NCBI RefSeq assembly: GCF_049651025.1
Contig: NZ_JBASBH010000033.1
Coordinates: 1-46,112 of the forward strand
Source: Parvibaculum sp049651025
GTDB lineage: Bacteria; Pseudomonadota; Alphaproteobacteria; Parvibaculales; Parvibaculaceae
Reading direction: 5' to 3'
DNA: 46,112 bases
The notes under the pieces were generated by a model. The model was not told where the DNA came from. It searched no databases and saw only the letters and a list, made by a program, of their open reading frames with translations. This document shows, piece by piece, positions 27,394-35,899 of this stretch (within the stretch, counting starts at the first letter, position 1; each line of letters starts with the position of its first letter). The position numbers and the translations under genes are program-made.

Positions 27394-28269
27394 ATGGCGG
27401 CACGAAAGCCCGATCCGCAATCCACTACCCGTGAGGAAGACGGGAAAGCGCGCTTGCGTCGCCGCATCGTTGTCGGCCTTGATACGAATTTCATGGCCCG
27501 CGAGGCGCTGGCGCTCGCCGCGCGTGTCGCCGCTTCGGTGGAGGCGAACCTTTGCGGCGTTTTCGTCGAGGACGAAGACCTGCTGGCCATGTCATGCCTT
27601 CCATTTGCTCGTGAAATTTCCTTTTCGGGTGAAGTGCGCGGTCTCGACGAGCGCGGCATGCTCCGCGCCATGCAGGCGCAAGCCGAGACGATGCGGCGGA
27701 TATTGGAGCGCACGGCAAACGATGCCCATGTTCCGTGGAGTTTCAACATAGCCCGTGGGCGTCCGTTCGCCTCGCTCGCCGCTACGGCGGGCGCGCAAGA
27801 CACGCTGATCATTCGCGCGCATGCGGCAAACCCGCGTGACCTTGGTCGCGCTGTGCGTGCCGCGACGCGGGATGCGCGTGCTGACGTATTGCTTGCCGGG
27901 CACGGTGTTGCGGTGAGCGGCGCTTTCGCCGCGTCCCCCGCCGTTCAGCAAGGTGCGGCTTCATCCATACGTCCGCTTGCCGCAATTGATGAGGGTTCGA
28001 GCCTTGGCGAAAACTGCGTCGCCTTTGCCGAGACGCTGGCGCGACGCATCGGTGCGCCGCTTCGCCGTATTTTCGCGCGCGGCTTTGGGCCTGCCGATGT
28101 GGCTGCGGCGGCGCGCAATGCCGGGGCCGGATTGATCGTGGTGAATGCCGCCTGGCTCGGCGACGATGACGATGCTGCGCGTCTTTCTGCCGCCGCTGGT
28201 TGTCCCGTCTTGCTTCTGGGCAGCGAGCATGACCTAAGTGGTAAGCCTGCGGCGAAAACTGAAGGGTAA
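27394..28269 (+). CDS. Universal stress protein-like protein, divergent copy
   Basis: 291 residues. The N-terminal half begins RRRIVVGLDTNFMAREALALAARVAASVEANLCGVFVEDEDL, the Usp alpha/beta pattern, and the C-terminal half resembles a second Usp domain (GAGLIVVNAAWLGDD, AAGCPVLLLGSEHD). The ATP-binding GxxGx9G loop seen in UspA-type proteins is missing from both halves, so it may not bind ATP. It starts 6 bases after the Lon-like protease gene and is followed 5 bases later by a more typical tandem Usp, so the three form one unit. The N-terminal 20 residues are hydrophilic and possibly disordered. Confidence 0.75.
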   Translation: MAARKPDPQSTTREEDGKARLRRRIVVGLDTNFMAREALALAARVAASVEANLCGVFVEDEDLLAMSCLPFAREISFSGEVRGLDERGMLRAMQAQAETMRRILERTANDAHVPWSFNIARGRPFASLAATAGAQDTLIIRAHAANPRDLGRAVRAATRDARADVLLAGHGVAVSGAFAASPAVQQGAASSIRPLAAIDEGSSLGENCVAFAETLARRIGAPLRRIFARGFGPADVAAAARNAGAGLIVVNAAWLGDDDDAARLSAAAGCPVLLLGSEHDLSGKPAAKTEG

Positions 28270-28274
28270 AGATC

Positions 28275-29135
28275 ATGTCTGTGCGCAAGATACTTGTTCC
28301 GCTTTCTGGTGCTGCATCGGAAGCATCGGTCATCGGCACCGCACTGACCGTTGCGCGAACTTTCGGCGCGCAGGTCGTCGGCCTTTTCGTCCGGGCCGAT
28401 CCCACCGAAGCCTTGCCCTATCTCGGCGATGGTGTTTCAGGCCAGGTGATCGAGCAATTGATGCAGGTCGCAAAGGAAGGCGCAGACGCTGCCTCCGATC
28501 GCGCCCGCACGATGTTTGCCGATGCCGCCGCCAAGGCGAATGTCGCGCTGGTGCAGGATGGAGGCGCCGAGCGGCTGCCCTCCGCACGTTTTCTCGACGT
28601 ATCCGGCCATCGCGACGACATCGTTGCCGCACATAGCCGTCTCTCCGACCTCGTCGTATTCGGTGAAGGCAATGCGACCGCGGCGGGCGGCAGCACGCTC
28701 GAGGCCGCATTGATGAGTGCGGGTCGCCCCGTTCTGATCGCGCCGAAGGCCTGCGCCATTCACGTCGCCGGTGTGGTTGCCATCGGCTGGGATGAAAGCC
28801 CCGTGGCTGCTCATGCCGTCACCGCCGCGATCCCCTTTCTCGGCAAGGCAAAAAGCGTCACCATCCTCTGCATCGGCAACAAGGAGCTGGACCCCAAGCC
28901 CGGCGGCCTGGTTGCCGACTATCTATCACTACACGGAATATCTGCCGGTGTGCATCTTGTGGAGGCGCAAGGCCGCTCTGTCGGCGGCGCGCTTCTCGAT
29001 CAGGCCGAAAAAATGGGTGCCGATCTTCTCGTCGTTGGTGGCTATGGCCATTCGCGTCTGCGTGAATTCATCATCGGTGGCGCAACCCAGCACATTCGTT
29101 CCCACGCCACGATCCCCGTCCTGATGGCGCATTGA
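28275..29135 (+). CDS. Tandem universal stress protein (UspA family)
   Basis: 286 residues made of two Usp domains. The first begins RKILVPLSGAASEASVIGTALTVARTFGAQVVGLFV; the second contains GVVAIGWDESPVAAHAVTAAIPFL and ends in GADLLVVGGYGHSRLREFIIGGATQHIRSHATIPVLMAH, a near-complete ATP-binding loop. The usual final Gly-Ser/Thr of the loop is Gly-Gly-Ala here. Such proteins help survival in stasis, oxidative or low-oxygen stress. It is third in the protease-Usp-Usp unit, and a 123-residue protein follows after 45 bases. Confidence 0.9.
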   Translation: MSVRKILVPLSGAASEASVIGTALTVARTFGAQVVGLFVRADPTEALPYLGDGVSGQVIEQLMQVAKEGADAASDRARTMFADAAAKANVALVQDGGAERLPSARFLDVSGHRDDIVAAHSRLSDLVVFGEGNATAAGGSTLEAALMSAGRPVLIAPKACAIHVAGVVAIGWDESPVAAHAVTAAIPFLGKAKSVTILCIGNKELDPKPGGLVADYLSLHGISAGVHLVEAQGRSVGGALLDQAEKMGADLLVVGGYGHSRLREFIIGGATQHIRSHATIPVLMAH

Positions 29136-29180
29136 AGCGCGTCGCGCTGCTCGCCAATTGTTACGACAACGAGGAGGAGA

Positions 29181-29552
29181 ATGCCTATGGCTCTTTACCG
29201 TGTTCGACTGACGCTCGCTCGCAATGAGGACTATCCCGCCGGTTCGGCGGCGCATGGGTACGACCTTGTCGTGCCGCTCGACAAGGCGATGCGGCTGGAT
29301 GCGGAGGGCTGGAGGGCAGAGGCCAAGAAATGCGTCGTGCGGCGCTTCTGGGAGGGCGAGCCCGATCAGGTCGGCCTGCTGCGCCATATCGGCCGCGGCT
29401 GGGCGATCGACTATGATGCGAAGACGATTGAGGCCGATGAGCCTTTTTTCAAACTCGACCGTCACGAATTTCAGAACGGCGAATATATCTCCGTTACCGA
29501 GCAGGACGGAGAGATGCAGACGTTCCGCATCGTCTCCGTCGAACCGGTATAG
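29181..29552 (+). CDS. Conserved small protein of unknown function
   Basis: 123 residues beginning MPMALYRVRLTLARNEDYPA, with a central GRGWAIDYDAKTIEADEP stretch and a final EMQTFRIVSVEPV. The beta-rich, soluble profile suggests a small compact fold; no family function is known to me, although I recall similar proteins as conserved hypotheticals in alphaproteobacteria. GAGGAGGAG precedes two candidate starts, 29181 and 29187, and either is possible. It is probably the last gene of the stress unit. The convergent ketoacyl synthase stop is three bases beyond its own, with no terminator between them. Confidence 0.75.
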   Translation: MPMALYRVRLTLARNEDYPAGSAAHGYDLVVPLDKAMRLDAEGWRAEAKKCVVRRFWEGEPDQVGLLRHIGRGWAIDYDAKTIEADEPFFKLDRHEFQNGEYISVTEQDGEMQTFRIVSVEPV

Positions 29553-29555
29553 GTC

Positions 29556-30680
29556 TCAGGCCCGTTTGCGCACCAGCACGTTGCCGGCCGAATAGCCCGC
29601 ACCGAAGCTGCAAATGAGGCCGAGATCGCCAGGCTTCAGGTCTTCGCTGTGCTGGCTGAAAGCGATGATCGAACCGGCAGAACTGGTGTTTGCATATTCA
29701 TTGAGAATATTCGGCTGCTCTCCCGCGACCGGTTCGCGGCCCAGCACCTTGCGACCGATGAAATCGTTCATGCCCTTGTTCGCCTGATGCAGCCACATGC
29801 GCTTCAGGTCCTTCGGATCGAGCCCTTCATCGGCCATATGGTCGAGAATGAGCTGCGACACCATCGGCACGACTTCCTTGAAGACCTTGCGGCCTTCCTG
29901 CACGAAGAGCTTGTCCTTCGCGCCGATGCCTTCGGGCGCGGTGCGGTTGAGGAAGCCGAAATTGTTGCGGATATTGTTGGAGAACTTCGTCATCAGGCGC
30001 GTGCCGAGAATTTCCCAGGCGCCCTTTGCCGTGCAGCTCTCTTCGCGTTCCATCACGATGGCCGTGCATACGTCGCCGAAAATGAAATGGCTGTCGCGGT
30101 CGCGGAAGTTCAGATGGCCCGAGCAGATTTCAGGATCGACGATCAACACGCTGTTGACGGAGCCTGAACGCAGCATGTCGTAGGCCGTCTGGATTGCGAA
30201 AGTCGCAGAGGAGCAGGCGACGTTCATGTCGAAGCCGAAGCCCTCGATGCCGAGCAGGTCCTGCACTTCGACGGCGATGGCAGGGTAGGGGCGCTCAAGG
30301 TTCGAACAGGCGACAAGCACGGCGTCGATATCGGCGGGCGTCTTGTTTGCCCGCGCCAGCGCTTTCTTCGCTGCGTCGACCGCCATTTCGGCAAGGATCG
30401 ACGGCTCGTCATTGGAGCGCTCGCGCAAGATCGGCGTCATGATCTCGGGGTCGAGAATGCCCGTCTTGTTCATCACATAGCGTGACTCGATGCCGGAGGC
30501 CTTGTGAATGAATTCTGCGCTCGATTCCTGCAAGGGCTGCACTTTGCCACTGGCGATTGCGCCCTCATGCTCCGCATTGAATTTGCGAACATAGGCGTTG
30601 AAGGATTCGACGAGTTCCTGATTGCTGATTGAGTTCGGCGGCGTGAATACACCGGTCCCGCTAATGACGACTTTGGTCAA
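29556..30680 (-). CDS. 3-oxoacyl-ACP synthase III family (FabH2/beta-ketodecanoyl-ACP synthase-like)
   Basis: A thiolase-fold condensing enzyme with the FabH triad: Cys156 in MNVACSSATF, His298 in WLHQANKGMN and Asn331 in NEYANTSSAGS. At 374 residues it is longer than E. coli FabH (317). The insertion pattern (FNAYVRKFNAEHEGAIASGKVQPLQESSAEFIHKASGI) and length match Pseudomonas PA3286-type enzymes that condense medium-chain acyl-CoA with malonyl-ACP. That role, channelling beta-oxidation products into fatty acid synthesis, is inferred from similarity. It lies apart from any fab cluster. The ATG at 30680 has a weak AGGTGAG upstream. Confidence 0.88.
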   Translation of the reverse strand: MTKVVISGTGVFTPPNSISNQELVESFNAYVRKFNAEHEGAIASGKVQPLQESSAEFIHKASGIESRYVMNKTGILDPEIMTPILRERSNDEPSILAEMAVDAAKKALARANKTPADIDAVLVACSNLERPYPAIAVEVQDLLGIEGFGFDMNVACSSATFAIQTAYDMLRSGSVNSVLIVDPEICSGHLNFRDRDSHFIFGDVCTAIVMEREESCTAKGAWEILGTRLMTKFSNNIRNNFGFLNRTAPEGIGAKDKLFVQEGRKVFKEVVPMVSQLILDHMADEGLDPKDLKRMWLHQANKGMNDFIGRKVLGREPVAGEQPNILNEYANTSSAGSIIAFSQHSEDLKPGDLGLICSFGAGYSAGNVLVRKRA

Positions 30681-30831
30681 TTTCTCACCTGGTTATTTTT
30701 TCGACCGAACGCAAGCGCCCGCGAGTATTGCCTCTCGCGCCGTCTCCGCTCACAGCCCTCCCTTGGCCATGCCCTAAATTAGGCCAGCGGCGCGCGAGAT
30801 TCCACTACCTAACGCCAAACTGGACAAGCCA

Positions 30832-30868
30832 AAGGGCCCGGTGCCCGTAAACGGACCCGGTTTCCCTT
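30832..30868. terminator. Imperfect long hairpin downstream of bactofilin
   Basis: Outer arms AAGGG (30832-30836) and CCCTT (30864-30868) enclose CCGG...CCGG and CCCGT/ACGGAC pairs around a tiny loop. It sits about 30 bases past the bactofilin stop. No T tract follows on either strand, so it may be a structural element or a weak terminator. Confidence 0.3.
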
Positions 30869-30896
30869 CAAATTAACCCTGCTAGTGAGTTCGGCC

Positions 30897-31457
30897 TCAG
30901 GCCGACGCTGCTGTGTCGCCCTTGCGTGCGGTCGCGGCCGCGCCTTCGGTCGACTGGATTTCGCCGCTGATCTTGCCGCCTTGCTCGACCTTCAGCTCGC
31001 CATAGCGAACCGTGCCGGTGATCTTGCCGGTGGCATTGATGGTGAGGCATTTCTTGACGGTCAGCGTGCCGTCGAACTTGCCGTTGATTTCCGCCTGCTC
31101 GACGGTTGCTTCGCCGCGCACTTCGCCGGTTTCGGTGATGGTGAGCGTGCCGCTCTCGATCGTTGCCTGCACGTCGCCCTCGATGACAAGGCTGTCGCAG
31201 GACTGAATCTTGCCCTCAAGCTTAAGACCTCTGCCGACATGCAGATTGGCAGTCGTAGCGCCTGCGTTGTTTTGGGTATGTGTCTGCAACGTACGCACGG
31301 CTGGCTTCCTTGCTTCATAAGATGGGGTCACGACACGATTGGCAGATGTTTCGCCCTCGCTCTGTGCAGTTTTTTCGATGATGCGCGCACCTGTCGGCAG
31401 CGGCAACGTATCTTTGTCAGACGAATTTGAATCCGTGTCCTTCGGGCGTTTGAACAT
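30897..31457 (-). CDS. Bactofilin
   Basis: A 186-residue polymer-forming cytoskeletal protein. A hydrophilic, likely disordered N-terminus of about 65 residues leads into a right-handed beta-helix of about 100 residues with regularly spaced hydrophobics (LKLEGKIQSCDSLVIEGDVQATIESG... TGEVRGEATVEQAEINGKFDGTL), the DUF583 pattern. A short tail of Ala, Thr and Lys follows. Bactofilins assemble into filaments at the membrane and localise cell-wall or signalling enzymes. GGAGG lies eight bases before the ATG at 31457. It appears to stand alone. Confidence 0.93.
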   Translation of the reverse strand: MFKRPKDTDSNSSDKDTLPLPTGARIIEKTAQSEGETSANRVVTPSYEARKPAVRTLQTHTQNNAGATTANLHVGRGLKLEGKIQSCDSLVIEGDVQATIESGTLTITETGEVRGEATVEQAEINGKFDGTLTVKKCLTINATGKITGTVRYGELKVEQGGKISGEIQSTEGAAATARKGDTAASA

Positions 31458-31569
31458 CGTCCTGGCCTCCCTCCGCGTTTATGGAACAAGTGGCAACATT
31501 ACCGCCATAACTTGACCTGCTCGCGTCCATATTGTGGCGAAAGAGTGGGACAGGCGAAAGAAACTTCGT

Positions 31570-32190
31570 TCAACTTCGTTTTGATTTCGCAAGTCGCGCG
31601 CATTCGCGATGGCGTGGGCAACTCACCATGTGATCATTGACCATGCCGACAGCTTGCGCGAAAGCGTAAACGATCGTCGGTCCGCAAAAGCGAAAGCCTT
31701 TGGATTTCAGAGATTTCGATAGTTTCGCACTCATCTCCGTTTCGGCGGGCACCTGCTTCATATGCGTGAAGGCATTCTGCTGCGGCTTGCCGTCGACGAA
31801 ATCCCACAGGTAACCCGAAAACCCGCCATCTTGATCCATGATGTCGAGCCAGGCGCGTGCATTGGTAATCGTGGCTTCGATTTTTCCGCGATGGCGGATG
31901 ATGCCCTCGTTCTTCAGCAGCTTTTCGACCCTGGCTGGCGTGTAGCGAACGACGCGCTCGGGATCGAAGCCGTCAAAGGCCTCGCGGAAATTCTCGCGCT
32001 TGCGCAAGATCGTGATCCAGGAGAGTCCGGCCTGAAAACCGTCCAGCACCAGCTTCTCGAAAAGCGCCCGGTCATCATATTCCGGCACGCCCCATTCCTG
32101 GTCGTGATAGGAGACATAAAGCGGATCGGTGCCCGGCCAGATGCAGCCGATGCCCTCTGCCTTTTTCGGGTCGGCTTCAGGCATTGTCAT
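31570..32190 (-). CDS. tag: DNA-3-methyladenine glycosylase I
   Basis: Tag excises 3-methyladenine from alkylated DNA. The 206-residue protein has the zinc ligands seen in E. coli Tag at matching spacing: Cys16 and His29 at the N-terminus (13 apart, as Cys4/His17), and His187 and Cys191 at the C-terminus (four apart, as His175/Cys179). QEWGVPEYDDRALFEKLVLDGFQAGLSW is the conserved catalytic core region. The start at 32190 gives the normal length; reading further upstream would run through the end of ygfZ. It overlaps ygfZ by 14 bases and has only a weak ribosome site, so translation probably depends on ygfZ. Confidence 0.93.
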   Translation of the reverse strand: MTMPEADPKKAEGIGCIWPGTDPLYVSYHDQEWGVPEYDDRALFEKLVLDGFQAGLSWITILRKRENFREAFDGFDPERVVRYTPARVEKLLKNEGIIRHRGKIEATITNARAWLDIMDQDGGFSGYLWDFVDGKPQQNAFTHMKQVPAETEMSAKLSKSLKSKGFRFCGPTIVYAFAQAVGMVNDHMVSCPRHRECARLAKSKRS

Positions 32191-33028
32191 CTTCTTCGGC
32201 GCCTTCGAGCTCGAATTTCGCCCAGCTCGGCTTGTGCGGCGTGAGGCTCGTTTCGCCGATTTCGAGCGGCGCGCCATTGAGAAGGTCGAGCCTGAGCAGA
32301 GCCAGCACGCGCCCGCCTTCCTTGTCGACCGAGAACACGGTACCGACTTCGCGCCCGACCGAGCGGACCGGTGTATGCGGCTTTGGCATCTCGCCTTCGA
32401 CGGTGCAGGGCAGGAGGCGCTTTCGCACGCTGCCACGCCGCTTGGTGCGCGAGGTCACTTCCTGGCCGACAAAACAGCCCTTCTGAAAATCGACGCCGTT
32501 CATTTCCTCGAAATTGACTTCGAGCGGAAATGTGCGGTCCGGCTCGAAATCATGCGCCGCGTCGCCGACGCCAAGCGCGATGCGGTGGCGGTGATACTCG
32601 GCAGGTGTCGCGGCCGTTGCGCCCGGCACGGCCGGATTTTCGGCGATGAGACGGTGCCCGAGTGCGGCCAGACGCGGATCGGCGAAAGCGCCCTTCGGTG
32701 CCTCGCCGCCCCAGATCGCCGCGACCTTGTGGGTCGCGCTCACATCCTCGATCGTCACCTGGGCGCGCAATTTGTAGAAATTGAGCCGCTTTTGCAGCTC
32801 GGCAATCCGCGCCCCGTCGCAGTCGAGCAGCAGCGCGTCCCCCTCCGCGACGATGAGAAAGTCGAAGAGAAATTTCCCCTGCGGTGTCAGCAATCCGGCA
32901 TAGACGGCACGTGTCCCGTCCACGAGATCGACATTGTTCGTGATGAGGTTTTGCAAAAATGTCCGCGCATCGGCTCCACCGATACGCAAGACCCCCCGCT
33001 CTGGCAGGATCGACGCTTTAAGGCTCAT
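32177..33028 (-). CDS. ygfZ: Folate-binding YgfZ/GCV T-like protein
   Basis: YgfZ is a tetrahydrofolate-binding protein that supports synthesis or repair of certain iron-sulfur enzymes. The 283-residue protein carries the KGCxxGQE signature as FQKGCFVGQEVTSRTKRRG and the aminomethyltransferase-like N-terminus (LRIGGADARTFLQNLITNNV). The frame is open from 33097, but the ATG at 33028 begins the normal MSLKASILPERGVLRI N-terminus. It overlaps tag at its 3' end and is divergent from the glycosyltransferase gene. Confidence 0.93.
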   Translation of the reverse strand: MSLKASILPERGVLRIGGADARTFLQNLITNNVDLVDGTRAVYAGLLTPQGKFLFDFLIVAEGDALLLDCDGARIAELQKRLNFYKLRAQVTIEDVSATHKVAAIWGGEAPKGAFADPRLAALGHRLIAENPAVPGATAATPAEYHRHRIALGVGDAAHDFEPDRTFPLEVNFEEMNGVDFQKGCFVGQEVTSRTKRRGSVRKRLLPCTVEGEMPKPHTPVRSVGREVGTVFSVDKEGGRVLALLRLDLLNGAPLEIGETSLTPHKPSWAKFELEGAEEDDNA

Positions 33029-33207
33029 GCTCCGCTTCTCAAGGCCGGTACTTCCATAAGGGCCGAGACGCATGGCCCGAAAACGACAGCTTGCCACATT
33101 TAGGAACCGGATGCGCGCCTCTCAAGCGGGCTTCCTTGGCAGTGCCGGATCGCACACCTATACTCCGCACCCTTTCCCCTGCCACGGCAAGGTCGGCCTT
33201 TCGCGGA

Positions 33208-34173
33208 ATGCGCATTCTTTTCATCACCTCAAATCGCATCGGCGATGGCGTACTGTCGACGGGCCTGCTGGCTGGTCTGATGGAACGCTATCCCGGCGCC
33301 CGCTTCTGGGTGGCCTGCGGGCCGCTGGCCGCGCCCCTGTTCCGTAATGCGCCGGGCGTCGAGCGAATTATCGAATTGCGCAAGGAACCGCGCGCCGGCC
33401 ATTGGCGCAAGCTGCTCCGCGCCACCATGTTCCGCCGTTTCGAGGCTGTGGTCGACCTGCGCGGTTCGGCGACCGCCTTCCTGCTTTGCGCGAAAAAGCG
33501 CCATGTCCTGCGCGCCAACCACACGCTGCACAGGGTTATTCACAATGCCAATGTGGCGGGCTTCGACCCCGCGCCCTGGCCTCGCGTCTGGCCGGGCGAT
33601 GCCGCTCGCGCCCGCGCCCGTGAACTCATTCCCGATGATCGCACCGTTCTCGCGCTGGGCCCCTCCGCTGCGTGGCCGCGCAAGATGTGGCCAGTCGAGC
33701 GCCATGCGGCGCTCGCCCGGCGCATGACCGGCCCGGGCGGACCGCTGGAAGGCGCGCATGTGCTGATCGCACTCGCGCCGGGTGAGCGCGATCTCGCCAA
33801 ACCCATCATCGATGCAGTGCCGGATGCGCGCCGGATCGAGCTTGTCGGCGAAGACCTCAATCTCGTCGCCGCCTGTTTCGAGCGCGTGCGTCTTTATATC
33901 GGGAACGATAGCGGGCTGATGCATCTCTCCGCAGCCGCAGGGGCGCCGACACTCGGCCTGTTCGGCCCGACGCCCGATGGCCGCTACGATCCCTGGGGCA
34001 CCAAAACCGCGCAAGTCCGCGGTCCCCGTTCACGCGAAGAAATTCTCGACGATCTGGGCGAAGGATTCGCCGGTCCGAACGCGATGCAGGATCTGACTGT
34101 CGATATGGTTTATGACGCCGCCGTGGCGCTTCTCGCCCGCACCGAACCCCAACCCGAAAAGGTCCTCGCATGA
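33208..34173 (+). CDS. Glycosyltransferase family 9 (heptosyltransferase-like)
   Basis: A GT9 protein of 321 residues, related to ADP-heptose LPS heptosyltransferases. The N-terminus MRILFITSNRIGDGVLSTGL and the C-terminal YIGNDSGLMHLSAAAGAPTLGLFGPT are hallmark GT9 blocks. The acceptor and sugar cannot be read from sequence, though lipopolysaccharide core or another envelope glycan is likely. The frame is open back to 33091, but the ATG at 33208 starts the expected Rossmann strand; the ribosome site is weak. It overlaps the dihydroorotase-type gene by four bases (34170-34173), an unusual coupling of an envelope enzyme with an amidohydrolase. Confidence 0.9.
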   Translation: MRILFITSNRIGDGVLSTGLLAGLMERYPGARFWVACGPLAAPLFRNAPGVERIIELRKEPRAGHWRKLLRATMFRRFEAVVDLRGSATAFLLCAKKRHVLRANHTLHRVIHNANVAGFDPAPWPRVWPGDAARARARELIPDDRTVLALGPSAAWPRKMWPVERHAALARRMTGPGGPLEGAHVLIALAPGERDLAKPIIDAVPDARRIELVGEDLNLVAACFERVRLYIGNDSGLMHLSAAAGAPTLGLFGPTPDGRYDPWGTKTAQVRGPRSREEILDDLGEGFAGPNAMQDLTVDMVYDAAVALLARTEPQPEKVLA

Positions 34174-35507
34174 GTCAGACATTCGACCTCATCATCAAGG
34201 GTGGAACCGTCGTCAATCATGACGGCATCGGTTTTGCCGATATAGGCGTTCGCGGCGGGCGCATCGCTGCCATCGGCGATCTTTCAGGCGCAAGTGCGGG
34301 CGAGGTGATCGACGCGAAAGGGCTTCACGTTCTGCCGGGCGTCGTCGACAGTCAGGTCCATATGCGCGAACCGGGCAACGAGCATAAGGAAGACCTGGAA
34401 ACAGGCGGCCGTGCTGCTGTGCTAGGCGGCGTCACCTCCGTTTTCGAAATGCCCAATACCTCTCCGGCGACCACCACGCCAGACGCCATCGCCGACAAGG
34501 TGCGCCGCGCGCGCAACCGCATGCAGTGTGACTTCGCCTTTTACGGCGGCGCAACCGTCGAGAACACCGATCTCCTGCCCGAGATCGAGCGCGAGCCGGG
34601 CTGTTGCGGCATCAAGGTCTTCATGGGATCGAGCACCGGTACGCTTCTTGTTGCGACCGACAAGGACGTGGCGCGTCTGCTCAAGGTCATCAACCGCCGC
34701 GCCGCCTTCCACTCCGAAGACGAAGACCGCATGATCGAGCGCAAGCCTCTGGCGCTTGAAGGCAGGCCCGAAACCCATCCTGTCTGGCGCGATGTCGAAA
34801 GCGCGGTCCGCTGCACGACGCGGCTTCTCCATCTCGCCCGCGCGGCGGGAAAGCGCATCCATGTGCTGCACATCACAACCGCCGAGGAAGTGCCGCTGCT
34901 CGCCGCCGCAAAGGACATCGCGACAGCCGAAGTCACGCCGCAGCATCTCACGCTCTTCGCGCCTGATTGCTACGAGCGCCTCGGCACCTATGCACAGATG
35001 AACCCGCCCATACGCACGGCGGAGCACCGTACCGGCTTGTGGCAGGGTCTCGCGCAAGGCGTCTTCGACGTGCTGGGCTCAGATCACGCCCCGCATACGC
35101 GTGAGGAAAAGAGCAAGACCTATCCCGCTTCGCCTTCCGGCATGACGGGTGTTCAGACGCTCGTACCGATCATGCTCGATCATGTGAATGCAGGACGCCT
35201 GACGCTTCAGCGTTTCGTCGATCTCACATCCGCCAGTCCGCAGCGCATTTTCGGCATGTCCCGCAAGGGCCGCATCGCCGTCGGCTACGATGCCGACCTC
35301 ACCATCGTCGACATGAAGGCGAAGCGCACCATCACCAATGACTGGATCGCCAGCCGCAGCCAGTGGACGCCTTATGACGGCCAGCAGGCGACAGGCTGGC
35401 CCATCGGCACCATCATCCGCGGCCGCCGCGTCATGTGGAACGATGAAATCACAGGCGCGGCAGGCGGCGAGCCGATTGAGTTCGTTGAGGCGTTGCCGCG
35501 CGCGTAA
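34170..35507 (+). CDS. Dihydroorotase-type amidohydrolase
   Basis: A 445-residue amidohydrolase of the dihydroorotase/hydantoinase group; dihydroorotase closes the pyrimidine ring from carbamoyl aspartate. Metal-site residues are Lys149 (GIKVFMGSSTG, candidate carboxylated Lys), His181 (FHSEDEDRM), His234 (HVLHITT) and Asp305 (GSDHAPHT). In the usual first-metal motif (HxH of DxHVHxREPG) the sequence reads VVDSQVHMREPG, so Gln62 replaces the first His and His64 is kept. I recall the same DSQVH form in other alphaproteobacterial proteins annotated as dihydroorotase, so it may be a subfamily trait rather than a defect. Whether it serves pyrimidine synthesis or another cyclic amide is undecided. 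Confidence 0.85.
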   Translation: MSQTFDLIIKGGTVVNHDGIGFADIGVRGGRIAAIGDLSGASAGEVIDAKGLHVLPGVVDSQVHMREPGNEHKEDLETGGRAAVLGGVTSVFEMPNTSPATTTPDAIADKVRRARNRMQCDFAFYGGATVENTDLLPEIEREPGCCGIKVFMGSSTGTLLVATDKDVARLLKVINRRAAFHSEDEDRMIERKPLALEGRPETHPVWRDVESAVRCTTRLLHLARAAGKRIHVLHITTAEEVPLLAAAKDIATAEVTPQHLTLFAPDCYERLGTYAQMNPPIRTAEHRTGLWQGLAQGVFDVLGSDHAPHTREEKSKTYPASPSGMTGVQTLVPIMLDHVNAGRLTLQRFVDLTSASPQRIFGMSRKGRIAVGYDADLTIVDMKAKRTITNDWIASRSQWTPYDGQQATGWPIGTIIRGRRVMWNDEITGAAGGEPIEFVEALPRA

Positions 35508-35520
35508 CCACACTCTCCGC

Positions 35521-35600
35521 GTCGTCCCGGGACTTGTTCCCGGGACCCATCTTCCTGCTTTGCTTGTGGCATGAACCCCGGGAGCAAGTCCTGGGGTGAC
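35521..35600. repeat. Palindromic intergenic repeat with 30-bp imperfect inverted arms
   Basis: The left arm 35521-35550 and the complement of the right arm 35571-35600 agree at 23 of 30 positions, around a 20-base centre. The arms contain CCCGGGACTTGTTCCCGGGA-like sequence, a familiar alphaproteobacterial intergenic palindrome. It lies between two convergent genes, where it could end transcription in both directions. Confidence 0.7.
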
Positions 35601-35626
35601 ATCGGTGTGTGGGAGGCGCAATCTGC

Positions 35627-35899
35627 TTAATGCACTATCCCAACAAACTCCGTATACGGAAACTCTGCCGGAGTAATCACCCGCTTCGTCGCGATGCGCA
35701 CCGAATGAAGCGGCCCGTCGAGGTTCTTTTCCCAATAGGCGAGAAACTTGCTCAAGCCCGGATAGCGCGGCGCGAGGTCGTAGTCCTGCCAGACGAAAGT
35801 CTGCAAGACGCCGAGATGATCCGGCATGCGGTAAAGAATTTCGGCGGTCACAAGCCGGTAGCCGTCGAGCATGTGTTGAAGCTCTGAAACTTGCGTCAC
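35627..35899 (-). CDS. usg: Usg family protein
   Basis: A 90-residue protein of the Usg family, restricted largely to alphaproteobacteria. The central block (YRLVTAEILYRMPDHLGVLQTFVWQDYDLAPRYPGLSKFL then NLDGPLHSVRIA) is diagnostic. Its biochemical role is unknown; some members sit near the trp operon. The start is a GTG at 35899 with CAGGAG nine bases upstream; the next ATG is at 35872, which is also possible. It is convergent with the dihydroorotase-type gene across a palindromic repeat. Confidence 0.88.
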   Translation of the reverse strand: MTQVSELQHMLDGYRLVTAEILYRMPDHLGVLQTFVWQDYDLAPRYPGLSKFLAYWEKNLDGPLHSVRIATKRVITPAEFPYTEFVGIVH

